NCBI GenBank assembly: GCA_963730285.1
Contig: CAVSQY010000006.1
Coordinates: 62,001-126,000 of the forward strand
Reading direction: 5' to 3'
DNA: 64,000 bases
Source of the DNA: JARDZU01 sp963730285
Lineage (GTDB): Bacteria; Actinomycetota; Acidimicrobiia; Spongiisociales; ZC4RG35
Shown: positions 8,339 to 17,025 of the stretch, in pieces
Layout of the letters: each line of letters begins with the position of its first letter
Position numbering within the stretch: the first letter of the stretch is position 1
The notes under the pieces: generated by a model
What the model was told of the DNA's origin: nothing
The model's input: only the letters and a program-made list of their open reading frames with translations
Database searches by the model: none
Program-made: the position numbers and the translations under genes

Positions 8339-8752
8339 GTGTTCCTCGGTGAGTACTTCCACAGCCTGGACGAGAAGGGCCGAGTGGTCATGCCCTCCAG
8401 TTTCCGACGTCTACTCGAAGACGGTTGCGTGGTCACCAAAGGCCAGGATCGGCAGCTGGCGATCTTCCCGACCGCTGAGTTCAAGGAGAGAGCCTCAGAA
8501 GTGACCGAGAAACCGCAGAACCGGTCGGGTCGCCGCTTCTCGCGGACGGTTTTCAGCGGGGCCGACAGTCAGACATTGGACAAGTCCGGGCGGGTGTTGG
8601 TAAAGCCCGACCTGAGGGATTTCGCCGGTCTCGAGCCTTCCTCCGAGATCGCAGTGTTGGGGGTGTTCGATCACGTCGAGCTGTGGAACAAGGACCTCCA
8701 CCTGACCGATCGCGCCGCAGGAGACGAGAGCTACCTGGAGGACGACGAATAG
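8339..8752 (+). CDS. mraZ: Transcriptional regulator MraZ
   Basis: A 137-residue DNA-binding protein of the AbrB/SpoVT double-psi barrel superfamily that represses the dcw cluster. It contains the two MraZ repeats: FLGEYFHSLDEKGRVVMPSSFR at the start and FSGADSQTLDKSGRVLVKPDLRDFAGL in the second half, each with the conserved DxKGR/DKSGR loop. GTG 8339 is chosen because it places FLGEY at the N-terminus as in the family and has GGAG about 10 nt upstream; the frame is open back to 8240 but that part is unlike MraZ. It is the first gene of the cluster, with likely operator sites in its own promoter. The acidic tail (GDESYLEDDE) is ordinary. Confidence 0.93.
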   Translation: MFLGEYFHSLDEKGRVVMPSSFRRLLEDGCVVTKGQDRQLAIFPTAEFKERASEVTEKPQNRSGRRFSRTVFSGADSQTLDKSGRVLVKPDLRDFAGLEPSSEIAVLGVFDHVELWNKDLHLTDRAAGDESYLEDDE

Positions 8753-8779
8753 AGGCAGCGACAGGCGTCTGGCCCATCG

Positions 8780-8852
8780 CCAGCCCCCCGGAACCAATGG
8801 AAGGCCCCTGACTCCGCCCGCTTCTCATTGGTACCAGCGCCCGGGGGGCTGG
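8780..8852 (+). ncRNA. Structured leader upstream of rsmH (mraW RNA motif candidate)
   Basis: Between mraZ and rsmH lies a long hairpin. A perfect 12-bp outer stem pairs CCAGCCCCCCGG (8780-8791) with CCGGGGGGCTGG (8841-8852). A 7-bp inner stem pairs ACCAATG (8793-8799) with CATTGGT (8826-8832), and GAAG (8800-8803) pairs with CTTC (8821-8824), closing a C-rich loop containing CTGACTCCGCCC. An 8-nt bulge lies on the 3' side. The outer stem buries the G-run that would serve as ribosome binding site for the ATG at 8855. Position and organism group match the actinobacterial mraW RNA motif; identity needs a covariance-model search. Confidence 0.65.
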
Positions 8853-8854
8853 CA

Positions 8855-9790
8855 ATGAGCCAGGACCGGAGAGACGAGGACCGGGATTACCACCGGCCGG
8901 TCCTGGCCCATGAGGTGGCTGAGCTTCTGGCACCCATCATGCCCGGAGTCGTGGTGGACGCGACTTTGGGTGGCGCCGGGCACAGTCGCCGCCTACTGGA
9001 TGAGTTTGGAGAAGACGTGAGCATCATTGGCATAGACCGCGACCCCCAGGCGCTGGCCCACGCCCGGGATCTCGGGATCACGACCGTGCAGGGCAACTTC
9101 GCCGACCTCGAGAACCTCGTCTCGAGTGTCACCGATGCACCCGTGTCTGGTGTGCTCTTCGACTTCGGAGTCTCGTCGCATCAGCTGGATGAGGCCGGAC
9201 GTGGCTTCTCCTATCGAGCGGAAGGGCCCCTCGACATGCGTATGGGCCCTGACGCAGCGTTGACTGCCGCCGACGTCGTCAACACATGGTCGGAACCTGA
9301 CCTGGCCAATGCCATCCGCCGATTCGGCGAGGAGAAGATGGCGCAGAGAATCGCCCACGCCATCGTCTTGGCGCGACCCCTCGAATCCACTGTTCAGCTG
9401 TCCACCGTCATCGCCGGGGCACTCCCCGCGGCCCGTCGTCGGGCGGGTCATCCCGCCCGACGCACCTTTCAAGCGATCCGCATCGCCGTCAATGACGAGC
9501 TGAGCGCCGTAGAGAGCGGTTTGGACCAGGCGATCAACATCGTGCGAGCAGGTGGGCGTGTCGTGGCGATTTCGTATCACTCGCTTGAAGATCGCCTGGT
9601 GAAGCAGCGATTCGCACGTGGCGCCACCGGCTGCACTTGCCCTCCGGAGATGCCGGTGTGCGGGTGCGGGAACACGGCCGAGCTCAGGCTATTGACGAGA
9701 AGGGCGATCCGGCCGGGCCCCTCCGAGATCGCCTCCAACAATCGCTCCCGGTCGGCCTCGTTGAGGGCGGCGGAGAAGGTCGCGGCATGA
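8855..9790 (+). CDS. rsmH: 16S rRNA (cytosine(1402)-N4)-methyltransferase RsmH
   Basis: SAM-dependent methylase (formerly MraW) that modifies C1402 in the ribosomal P site; 311 residues, the normal length. Motifs visible are YHRPVLAHEVAELL near the N-terminus, the SAM-binding VVDATLGGAGHSRRLL, GVLFDFGVSSHQLDEAGRGFSYR, the GHPARRTFQAIRIAVNDEL region and SYHSLEDRLVKQRF. A frame extends to 8828 through the hairpin, but ATG 8855 gives the canonical N-terminus. It is second in the dcw cluster; its stop overlaps ftsL by ATGA. Its translation may be controlled by the leader hairpin that covers its ribosome binding site. Confidence 0.95.
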   Translation: MSQDRRDEDRDYHRPVLAHEVAELLAPIMPGVVVDATLGGAGHSRRLLDEFGEDVSIIGIDRDPQALAHARDLGITTVQGNFADLENLVSSVTDAPVSGVLFDFGVSSHQLDEAGRGFSYRAEGPLDMRMGPDAALTAADVVNTWSEPDLANAIRRFGEEKMAQRIAHAIVLARPLESTVQLSTVIAGALPAARRRAGHPARRTFQAIRIAVNDELSAVESGLDQAINIVRAGGRVVAISYHSLEDRLVKQRFARGATGCTCPPEMPVCGCGNTAELRLLTRRAIRPGPSEIASNNRSRSASLRAAEKVAA

Positions 9791-10173
9791 CTGCTGCGCG
9801 CCCACTCCGACGTCGCTCCCAGGAGGATGGCCTCCGTGTCCTGCCCGGGAGGAAGCTGCGGCGCCCGACCCTGGCCCCCTGGATGATCGTCGCCCTCATC
9901 GCCGTCATGGCCTTTCTCGGTCTCGGCTTCGCCAGGACGTCGCTCGATCGATCGGCTTTCGAGCTCGACAGCTTGGATCGAGCCATAACCGAGCAGGACG
10001 CGATCAATCAACAGCTCAAGCTCGAGATCGCCCGATTGGAGAACCCGGCGCGCATCGCCCCGCTCGCCGAGGAGTTGGGGCTCGTGTTGCCCAAGGACAC
10101 CCGTCAGTTGCTGGTCGATCTACCCGGGAACCCGGCCGTGGCTTCGGTCGAGGACCCAGGGGCAACGCAATGA
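9787..10173 (+). CDS. ftsL: Cell division protein FtsL (FtsB/DivIC-like)
   Basis: A 128-residue bitopic division protein: a basic cytoplasmic N-terminus, one membrane helix (APWMIVALIAVMAFLGLGFA, about 37-56), then a coiled coil (LDSLDRAITEQDAINQQLKLEIARLENPARI) and a short distal segment with the family phrase LAEELGLVLP. It belongs to the FtsQLB complex that recruits and activates FtsW/FtsI. ATG 9787 overlaps the rsmH stop; longer upstream codons overlap rsmH heavily and are rejected. Position between rsmH and ftsI is diagnostic, since the sequence itself is poorly conserved. Confidence 0.85.
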   Translation: MTAARPLRRRSQEDGLRVLPGRKLRRPTLAPWMIVALIAVMAFLGLGFARTSLDRSAFELDSLDRAITEQDAINQQLKLEIARLENPARIAPLAEELGLVLPKDTRQLLVDLPGNPAVASVEDPGATQ

Positions 10174-10253
10174 TGACCCGACGGCGCGCTGGAGCCGGGC
10201 TCACGGACGGGGCAGATCGCCTCGAACCACCGGAGTCCTGGCAGGAGCTCTGA
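10170..10253 (+). CDS. Possible 27-codon mini-ORF between ftsL and ftsI
   Basis: The 83-nt gap between ftsL and ftsI is filled by an open stretch beginning at ATG 10170 (ATGA overlap with ftsL, AGGGG 8 nt upstream) and ending at TGA 10251-10253, three bases before the ftsI GTG. It encodes an Arg/Gly/Glu-rich peptide beginning MMTRRRAGAG. It is in the same frame as ftsI, so only one TGA and one AGG codon separate the two. It could be a coupling mini-ORF, or the remnant or misread start of a longer cytoplasmic tail of FtsI. Confidence 0.35.
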   Translation: MMTRRRAGAGLTDGADRLEPPESWQEL

Positions 10254-10256
10254 AGG

Positions 10257-12032
10257 GTGGCCGCGAGGAAGGCCACCACCCGGAAGCTGAACCCGGCCAC
10301 GCTCCGAGTGGCGGTCGTTGGCCTCTTTCTCGTCGCCGCGTGGTTGGGCATGGCATATCGGCTGGTTCAGGTGCAAGTGGTGCAGGCAGCCGATCTGAAG
10401 GATCAGGGTCTCAGCCAGCGTCTGGTGACGAGAGATCTGGCGCCACAACGGGGCAAGATCTTCGACCGCAACGGCGAGTTGTTGGCCATGACGGTCGAGG
10501 CCCAGAGTCTCTGGGCAAACCCGAACCAGGTCGATGAGCCTCTCTGGGTCGCCCAGCAGATTGGCGGTGCCCTGGATGTCGATTCCGATGTCCTCTACGA
10601 GCGTCTCACCTCCGACAAGGACTTCGTGTATCTGAAGAGACAGGTCGAACCGGGCGTCGCCGAGCAGATTCTGGGTCTTGGGATTCGTGGTGTCTACGCC
10701 CATCCCGAGGCGAGTCGGATATACCCGGCGGGCCAGGTCGCGTCTCATGTCACCGGTTTCGTAGACATCGACGGCAATGGGCAGGAGGGTCTAGAGCTCG
10801 TCTATGACGACCAACTGAGGGGAGTGCCAGGCAAGGCAGTCTTCGAGCGTGATCTCGAGGGCCGACCTATCCCGCAAGGAATCAGCGACATCGTCCCTGC
10901 CATTCCTGGGGAGGACCTCAACACCACCATCGACCTGCCCCTCCAATATCAGGCCCAGCAGGCTTGTCTCTCCGCCGTCGATCGCACGCAGGCCAAGTCT
11001 TGTTGGGTAGTGGTTCTCGACGTCGAGACGGGTGGCGTCCTGGCGATGGCCGGTGCGCCGGTCTTCGACCCGCAGAAGCGCCAAACCGTCGATCCCAATT
11101 GCGACGTGGCCCAGAATCCGAGTTGCACCACATTCTCGAACTTCGCGGTGCGTGGTGTCTACGAGCCAGGTTCAACAGAGAAGTTGATAACCGTGTCGGC
11201 GGCAGTGGAGGAGGGGGAGGTCGACGCGACCACCGTGATTCCCGATGTGGGAGACGTCTTGGAACTGCGAGACAACGCATGTCGTTCCGCGGACGACGAC
11301 CTGTATGGCTGTTATCGCGACTTCAAAGAACATGAGACCTCGGACATGACTGTGGCCGACATCTTCACTCGATCTTCCAACGTCGGGACCATTCTGATCG
11401 CCGACAAGCTGGGCCAAGACCGCCTGGTCTCCTACATCAAGAAGTTTGGCTTGGGATCCACCACCGGAATCGACTATTCGGCCGAAGCCCCGGGTCTCCT
11501 CAATTTCGCCGCCGGCTGTGAGACATGCTGGGCCTCGGCCGCCATCGGCTACTCGGTTGCCGCCACCCCAATTCAGATGGCCGCCGCATATGCGGCCATA
11601 GGGAATGACGGCATATGGACGTCACCTCATATCGTGGCCTCCACAACCGACCTCGACGGCAATGTCGACGTCACCGGTATTCACACGCGCCGGGTGGTCT
11701 CTGAGCCGACCGCCGCCCTGATGCGCGAGTTGTTGTCCAGCGTCGTGGACGAGGGCACAGGCCAGGCCGCGAGCGTGGAGGGATATCGGGTCGGGGGCAA
11801 GACTGGGACCGCCAACAAGCTAGGCGAGGACGGTCGATACACCGACGCCACCAGGGCATCTTTCGTGGGCATGGCACCCATGAGCGACCCCAAGGTGGTG
11901 GTGGCTGTGTTGATCGACGAGCCCGCCTACGAGTACCGCACCGGTGGTCTCGCTGCCGCACCGGTCTTCGCACAGGTGATGGAACAGGCGCTGCATCGAT
12001 TGGGAGTGACACCAGATGGCGCCGGGGGGTAA
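10257..12032 (+). CDS. ftsI: Septal peptidoglycan transpeptidase FtsI (PBP3)
   Basis: A class B penicillin-binding protein, 591 residues, crosslinking septal peptidoglycan with FtsW. Order: basic cytoplasmic tail, membrane anchor (about 17-34), PBP dimerisation domain starting RGKIFDRNGELLA (about 65), then the transpeptidase domain with catalytic Ser in STEK (306-309), SSN (373-375) and KTGT (515-518). A Glu in the SxxK position usually filled by Val, Phe or Met is unusual but leaves Ser and Lys intact. The insert with NCDVAQNPSC and the CETC pair adds cysteines, possibly disulfides. GTG 10257 has AGGAG 9 nt upstream. The 3' end overlaps murE by 17 nt. Confidence 0.95.
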   Translation: MAARKATTRKLNPATLRVAVVGLFLVAAWLGMAYRLVQVQVVQAADLKDQGLSQRLVTRDLAPQRGKIFDRNGELLAMTVEAQSLWANPNQVDEPLWVAQQIGGALDVDSDVLYERLTSDKDFVYLKRQVEPGVAEQILGLGIRGVYAHPEASRIYPAGQVASHVTGFVDIDGNGQEGLELVYDDQLRGVPGKAVFERDLEGRPIPQGISDIVPAIPGEDLNTTIDLPLQYQAQQACLSAVDRTQAKSCWVVVLDVETGGVLAMAGAPVFDPQKRQTVDPNCDVAQNPSCTTFSNFAVRGVYEPGSTEKLITVSAAVEEGEVDATTVIPDVGDVLELRDNACRSADDDLYGCYRDFKEHETSDMTVADIFTRSSNVGTILIADKLGQDRLVSYIKKFGLGSTTGIDYSAEAPGLLNFAAGCETCWASAAIGYSVAATPIQMAAAYAAIGNDGIWTSPHIVASTTDLDGNVDVTGIHTRRVVSEPTAALMRELLSSVVDEGTGQAASVEGYRVGGKTGTANKLGEDGRYTDATRASFVGMAPMSDPKVVVAVLIDEPAYEYRTGGLAAAPVFAQVMEQALHRLGVTPDGAGG

Positions 12033-13503
12033 GAGCTTGGGGGAGTTGACCGTCCGCGTCGATGGGCATCTGTTTGGCGACCCTCTGACTCGTGTCGACG
12101 ATGTGACACACGACTCCCGCCAGGTAGGCCCAGGAACCCTGTTCGTGGCAGTTCGAGGGGCAAGACACGATGGTCATGACTATCTACCCGAGGTCGCGGC
12201 GACGGGGGGTCGGGCCGCGGCGGTGGAGTCGCGTAGCGAGGTGGCAATCGATCAGATCGTCGTAGGGGACACGAGGGCAGCCATGGGCCCCCTGGCGGCC
12301 GCGGTCCACGGCGACCCTTCGTCGCAGGTTGCGGTGGTCGGTGTCACCGGCACCAATGGCAAGACCACGGTCACCCATTACGTCGAATCCTTGATGACAG
12401 CCGGGGGGAAGGTGACCGGCCTCATCGGGACGATCGAGACGAGGGTCGGTTCGACTCACCTGCCGTCCGCAAGGACTACTCCCGAGGCGCCGGACTTCCA
12501 GCGGCTTCTGGCCCGCATGCGCGATCTCGGCGCCGAGGTCGTGGCAGCCGAGATCTCGTCGCACGCTCTGGAGATGAGCCGCGTGGCCGCGACCAGATTT
12601 GGCGTCGCCGCCTTCACCAACCTCTCACAGGATCACCTCGACTTCCACCACGACTTGGCCTCGTATCGGCGGGCAAAGGAGCGTCTCTTTCACGAGTACG
12701 AAGTGGGCACCGCAGTTATAAATGTCGAAGATGCGGTGGGTCGCGATATCGCTCGCACCGTCTCGATGCCGCTGATACGTACCGGGGATGGCGGCGACAT
12801 TCGGGCAGAGAGGGTCGAGACCTCTTTCACCGGCACTCGATTCGTATTGGTGACACCGGCCGGGTCGGCAGAGGTGGAGGCAGCGTTGGTCGGATCGTTC
12901 AACGTTGACAACTGTCTCACAGCGACAGGGTGTTGTCTCGCACTGGGTCTCGACCTCTCCGTCGTGGTCGATGGACTGGCTGGACTTGCACCTGTGCCGG
13001 GGCGATTCGAACAGATCCCCGGCAACGAGGGGCCCAAGGTCATCGTCGACTACGCCCACACACCCGGTGGCATCCACGAGGCCATCTCGGTTGGTAGACA
13101 GCTGACGGGCGGTCGGGTGATCGTGGTCGTGGGAGCTGGTGGCGACCGGGACCGTCAAAAGAGGCCCATGATGGGTGCGGCCGCGGCCGAGGCCGATATG
13201 GCGGTCCTGACCTCTGACAACCCGCGCTCCGAAGAGCCGGGGGAGATCCTGGCTCAGGTCGCCGCCGGCGCCGGCGAGGCGAAGGTGGTCCTCGAGGTCG
13301 ATCGACGGGCCGCGATCACCGCGGCGATTGGCATGGCCGGGCGCGATGACGTGGTGCTCATCCTGGGCAAAGGGCACGAGACCGGACAGGAGATCGGGGG
13401 CCAGGTGATCCCATTTGACGACCGCGAGGTTGCCGCCTCGATTCTGGCCGGCTCAGGTGATTCCACCGATCGGGGCAACGTTTCAGGGAGCATGTCCAGG
13501 TGA
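12016..13503 (+). CDS. murE: UDP-MurNAc-L-Ala-D-Glu:diaminopimelate ligase MurE
   Basis: Cytoplasmic Mur ligase adding the third stem residue; 495 residues. Visible are the N-terminal UDP-substrate domain (DDVTHDSRQVGPGTLFVAVRG), ATP-binding GVTGTNGKTTVTHYVE (about 109-124), the central-domain segment EISSHALEMSRV, carbamylated-Lys neighbourhood YRRAKERLF, and C-terminal DYAHTPGG and TSDNPRSEEP. The DNPR motif marks specificity for meso-diaminopimelate rather than lysine, so the wall is expected to be A1-gamma type. The gene overlaps ftsI by 17 nt and mraY by 4 nt. murF, which normally follows murE in actinobacteria, is absent here. Confidence 0.95.
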   Translation: MAPGGKSLGELTVRVDGHLFGDPLTRVDDVTHDSRQVGPGTLFVAVRGARHDGHDYLPEVAATGGRAAAVESRSEVAIDQIVVGDTRAAMGPLAAAVHGDPSSQVAVVGVTGTNGKTTVTHYVESLMTAGGKVTGLIGTIETRVGSTHLPSARTTPEAPDFQRLLARMRDLGAEVVAAEISSHALEMSRVAATRFGVAAFTNLSQDHLDFHHDLASYRRAKERLFHEYEVGTAVINVEDAVGRDIARTVSMPLIRTGDGGDIRAERVETSFTGTRFVLVTPAGSAEVEAALVGSFNVDNCLTATGCCLALGLDLSVVVDGLAGLAPVPGRFEQIPGNEGPKVIVDYAHTPGGIHEAISVGRQLTGGRVIVVVGAGGDRDRQKRPMMGAAAAEADMAVLTSDNPRSEEPGEILAQVAAGAGEAKVVLEVDRRAAITAAIGMAGRDDVVLILGKGHETGQEIGGQVIPFDDREVAASILAGSGDSTDRGNVSGSMSR

Positions 13504-14570
13504 TCTCTCTATTGATCGCGGCTGCCGTCGGGCTCCTCTTCTCGATATTCGGCACCCCCTACGCCATTCGCTTCTTTAGGAGACGCGAGATCGGCCAGTT
13601 CATTCAGGAGGAAATCGCCGGGATGCATGGCCACAAACAGGGGACTCCGACAATGGGTGGAGTCGTCTTCGTGACCGGGGCGATCGTGGGTTATGTGCTG
13701 GCGCACGTCCGGATTCTGGGGCCTAACGGGGGGTTCGCCATCGAGTTTCAGCCGTTCAGCTCAGGCGGCCTCCTCGCAATATTTGCATTGGCCGGGATGG
13801 CCGTGGTCGGGTTCCTCGACGACTGGATCAAGTACTCGAACAAGCGAAGCCTCGGTCTCTCCAAGTCGGCCAAATTCGGCGGCCAGCTCGCCATCTCGGC
13901 GTTGTTCGCCTGGGGGGCATCCATGGCGGGTGTGGTCACTGAAATCTCCTTCGTGCGCCCGCTCGGCATCGACCTCGGCGTGTTCTTCGTGATCTGGGTC
14001 TTGATCATCCTGACCGGGACCGCCAACGGGGTGAACCTGGCCGATGGCATGGACGGTCTCGCCGGGGGGGCCTCTGCGCTGGTGGTTGCCTCGTACACCG
14101 TCATCGCCTTTTGGCAATTCCGCAACGGCCCCGGGTTTCGCCCTGACCCGGTGTACCAGGCGGTCGACCCCCTGGAGCTCGCCATCGTCTCGGCGGCCAT
14201 GTTCGGCGCCATCCTCGGCTTTCTTTGGTGGAACGCACCGCCGGCCAAGATCATCATGGGAGATGTGGGCTCTCAGGCAATTGGGGGCCTTCTCGCCGCA
14301 CTGGCGCTCTTGACCAACACGCATCTCCTTCTCGTAGTCCTGGGCGGGATCTTCGTGGCCGAGACGGTGTCGGTGATCCTCCAGGTGGCCAGCTTCAAGC
14401 TGACCGGCAAACGCATATTCAGGATGGCGCCCCTCCACTTCCACTTCGACTTGGGCGGCTGGCCGGAGACGACCGTCGTGATCAGGTTCTGGATCCTCAC
14501 CGGTATAGGGGTCGCCCTCGGGCTGGGCTTCTTCTACGGCGACTTCCTGCGCTTGGAGGGTCTCCTTTGA
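13500..14570 (+). CDS. mraY: Phospho-MurNAc-pentapeptide transferase MraY
   Basis: Integral membrane enzyme that transfers phospho-MurNAc-pentapeptide to undecaprenyl phosphate, forming lipid I. It has 356 residues with about ten membrane helices. Signatures are the cytoplasmic loop HGHKQGTPTMGG, VVGFLDDWIKY (Asp pair), NLADGMDGLAGG, GDVGSQAIGG and the histidine-rich MAPLHFHFDLGGWPETTVVIRFW. It starts at GTG 13500 inside the murE stop (GTGA) and ends by overlapping the murD TTG. Confidence 0.96.
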   Translation: MISLLIAAAVGLLFSIFGTPYAIRFFRRREIGQFIQEEIAGMHGHKQGTPTMGGVVFVTGAIVGYVLAHVRILGPNGGFAIEFQPFSSGGLLAIFALAGMAVVGFLDDWIKYSNKRSLGLSKSAKFGGQLAISALFAWGASMAGVVTEISFVRPLGIDLGVFFVIWVLIILTGTANGVNLADGMDGLAGGASALVVASYTVIAFWQFRNGPGFRPDPVYQAVDPLELAIVSAAMFGAILGFLWWNAPPAKIIMGDVGSQAIGGLLAALALLTNTHLLLVVLGGIFVAETVSVILQVASFKLTGKRIFRMAPLHFHFDLGGWPETTVVIRFWILTGIGVALGLGFFYGDFLRLEGLL

Positions 14571-15859
14571 GCAGAGTCCTGATCCTCGGGGCAGGCATCT
14601 CGGGCCTGGCTGCGGCCGAGCTCGCCCGAAGACGCAACATGGCTGTCACCATCTACACCGACGATGGCTCCGCTCGCGCGATGGCGGCCGGATTCTCGGT
14701 CGCAAGCGGGGGCTGGGACCCGGTGCTTCTCACCGGGATCGACTTGGTGGTCGTAAGCCCAGGCTTCTCCGAGCGCTCGCTACCCATCGTGGAAGCTCAG
14801 GAGTGGGGGATTCCGGTGTGGAGCGAGATCGAGTTCGCCTGGGCGAATCTGGATACCACGGTGGCCGCCATCACCGGGACCAACGGGAAGACCACGGTGA
14901 CCGAGGCGACCTCGGCCATGCTCGAGGCCTCAGGGATCGATGCCCCGGCCACCGGGAACATCGGCTCGCCACTCTCGGCTCAGGTGGATCTCGAACATGA
15001 TGCCCTCGTGGTCGAGGTCTCATCGTTTCAGTTGCGGTTCTGTGAGACATTCCATCCAGTCGCTGCCGCCGTGACCAACGTGGCCGTGGACCATCTGGAT
15101 TGGCATGGCTCTGAGGCGTCATATCGCAGTGCCAAGGCCAGGATCTTCATGAACCAGGGTGAAGACGACCTACTCGTCTACGACATCGACGACCCTGGAG
15201 CCGCGGGTCTCGTGGTCGATGCAAGGAGCCAGCTGTTTCCTGTCTCCGGGGTGCATCTACCCCAGGGTGGCGGTGGGGTGGACGCTGATTGTCTCGTGGT
15301 AGGCGAGCTATCGCTGCCCCTGTCGGCCCTTCCGTCGCAGGACCCGACCCATCTGGTCAATCTGGCCGCCTCGTCGGCCCTGGCTCTCCGTCTCGGAGCT
15401 ACCGTCGATGGCGTTGCCTCCGCCGCCAGGGAGTTCAGGCCCGGGCCCCACCGGCGATTTGTCGTTCTCCGTCGTGATGGCGTCACCTGGGTCGACGACT
15501 CCAAGGCGACGAACCCTCATGCCGCTGTCTCATCGATCAGGGCTCACCGGTCGGTAGTACTGATCGCCGGCGGGTTGGCCAAGGGTCTCGACGTGGCTCC
15601 GATCGCCATCGAGCCCAATGTCCGTCACTTGATCGGGATTGGCACGGAGGGCCAGGCACTGGTCGACGCGGCCGGTTCGCGAGGGCATCTGGCCGTCACC
15701 TTGGAGAAGGCGGTCGACATGGCCTCAGATCTGGCCGAAGTGGGGGACACAGTGCTGTTGGCGCCCGGCTGCGCCAGCTTCGACCAATTCGCCTCCTACG
15801 AGGAGCGGGGCGAGAGGTTCATCGAGTTGGTTCGGGCTAAGTCGGAGGGAAGTGTGTGA
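14567..15859 (+). CDS. murD: UDP-MurNAc-L-alanine:D-glutamate ligase MurD
   Basis: Mur ligase adding D-Glu; 430 residues. The Rossmann-like N-terminal domain begins SRVLILGAGISGLAAAELA, followed by the ATP loop ITGTNGKTTVTEAT, the segment VEVSSFQLRF, NVAVDHLDWHGSEASYRSAKARIF and C-terminal DDSKATNPHA and LLAPGCASFDQF, all typical of MurD. The start is TTG 14567, overlapping the mraY stop (TTGA), with GGAGGG six bases upstream. The long open frame upstream to 14225 lies within mraY and is not coding in this frame. Confidence 0.95.
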   Translation: MSRVLILGAGISGLAAAELARRRNMAVTIYTDDGSARAMAAGFSVASGGWDPVLLTGIDLVVVSPGFSERSLPIVEAQEWGIPVWSEIEFAWANLDTTVAAITGTNGKTTVTEATSAMLEASGIDAPATGNIGSPLSAQVDLEHDALVVEVSSFQLRFCETFHPVAAAVTNVAVDHLDWHGSEASYRSAKARIFMNQGEDDLLVYDIDDPGAAGLVVDARSQLFPVSGVHLPQGGGGVDADCLVVGELSLPLSALPSQDPTHLVNLAASSALALRLGATVDGVASAAREFRPGPHRRFVVLRRDGVTWVDDSKATNPHAAVSSIRAHRSVVLIAGGLAKGLDVAPIAIEPNVRHLIGIGTEGQALVDAAGSRGHLAVTLEKAVDMASDLAEVGDTVLLAPGCASFDQFASYEERGERFIELVRAKSEGSV

Positions 15860-17025
15860 TGACGGCGACAAATGTGACCTCCATAGCCGGGGTGCGGGCC
15901 GCAGCGCGCGACCGGGCGGAGCTGTTGAAGGTGAACAACCGAACCGCGACCATCCTGCTGGTGCTGGTGGTCGTGCTCGTTGTGATAGGCCTGGGTGCGA
16001 CACAATCGGCGTCCTCGGCGGTGGCCATTGATCAGGCTCATGACCGCTTCTACTACTTCAAGCGTCAGCTCGTAGGTGTTGGGATCGGGACAATCGCTCT
16101 GCTTGCGACCAGCCGCATCCCTTATCGCTTCTACCGAAAGGTCGCCTTCCCCTCTCTCCTCGTCACGATGGCCTTGCTCATCGCGGTGCTCGTCGTCGGC
16201 CCGGTCATCGGCGGCGCACAGAGGTGGCTGCCGATCGGCGATTTCAGCTTCCAACCATCGGAGCTCGCAAAGATCTCGGTGATCTTCTCTCTCGCCTATC
16301 TACTTGAGCGCAAACACAAGCTGCTCAACCGGTTCGGGCACTTCCTGGTCCCCGTCGCCGCCACCGTGGGCGTGGTAGGCCTCCTGGTCCTGAAACAGCC
16401 GGACCTCGGCACCACGATCGTGATAGGCGCTGCCGCACTTGCAGTGATCCTTGCCAGCGACACGCCGTTCCGATATGTCATGGCTCTTGGCCTGATGGCC
16501 ATATCCGGGGCCGCAGTGCTCGCTTTCGGGGACCAGTATCGGGTGGATCGCATCGTCGGGTTTCTCGACCCGTGGGGGAACGCCAGTGGAAAGGGCTACC
16601 AGCTGATCCAGGGGTATTACGCCCTCTCCAACGGCGGCATCTTCGGTGTTGGGCTCGGTGCGAGCCGCGCACGATGGTTCTATCTCCCCAATGCCCACAC
16701 GGACTTCATCTTCGCCATCATCGGCGAGGAGACGGGGCTCATCGGCGCTCTGACGGTGATCGGTCTCTTCTTGGCTCTTGCCGTGGTTGGCTGGGTCGTG
16801 GCCGCCCGGGCTCCCGATCGCTTTGGCCGGATGGTGGCGGCAGGTATCACCACTTGGCTCTCGTTCCAGGCTTTGGTCAACATTGGTGGGGTGCTTGGTG
16901 TCATGCCGATCACCGGCATCGCGCTCCCCTTCGTGTCCTTCGGGAGCACAGCGCTGATCGTGTCGATGGCGGCTCTTGGCGTGTTGGTCAACATCGCACA
17001 GGCGGGAACCCGCAGCCCGACATGA
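15856..17025 (+). CDS. ftsW: Septal peptidoglycan glycosyltransferase FtsW
   Basis: SEDS-family polymerase that builds septal glycan strands with FtsI; 389 residues and about ten membrane helices after a short cytoplasmic N-terminus. SEDS motifs present are GAQRWLPIGDFSFQPSELAKISVI, LLVLKQPDLGTTIV, the periplasmic GKGYQLIQGYYALSNGGIFGVGLGASRARWFYLPNAHTDFIFAIIGEETG stretch with the essential Asp, and GVMPITGIALPFVSFGST. It starts at GTG 15856 with GGAGGGA upstream and overlaps murD; ATG 15859 is an equally possible start. Confidence 0.95.
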   Translation: MMTATNVTSIAGVRAAARDRAELLKVNNRTATILLVLVVVLVVIGLGATQSASSAVAIDQAHDRFYYFKRQLVGVGIGTIALLATSRIPYRFYRKVAFPSLLVTMALLIAVLVVGPVIGGAQRWLPIGDFSFQPSELAKISVIFSLAYLLERKHKLLNRFGHFLVPVAATVGVVGLLVLKQPDLGTTIVIGAAALAVILASDTPFRYVMALGLMAISGAAVLAFGDQYRVDRIVGFLDPWGNASGKGYQLIQGYYALSNGGIFGVGLGASRARWFYLPNAHTDFIFAIIGEETGLIGALTVIGLFLALAVVGWVVAARAPDRFGRMVAAGITTWLSFQALVNIGGVLGVMPITGIALPFVSFGSTALIVSMAALGVLVNIAQAGTRSPT

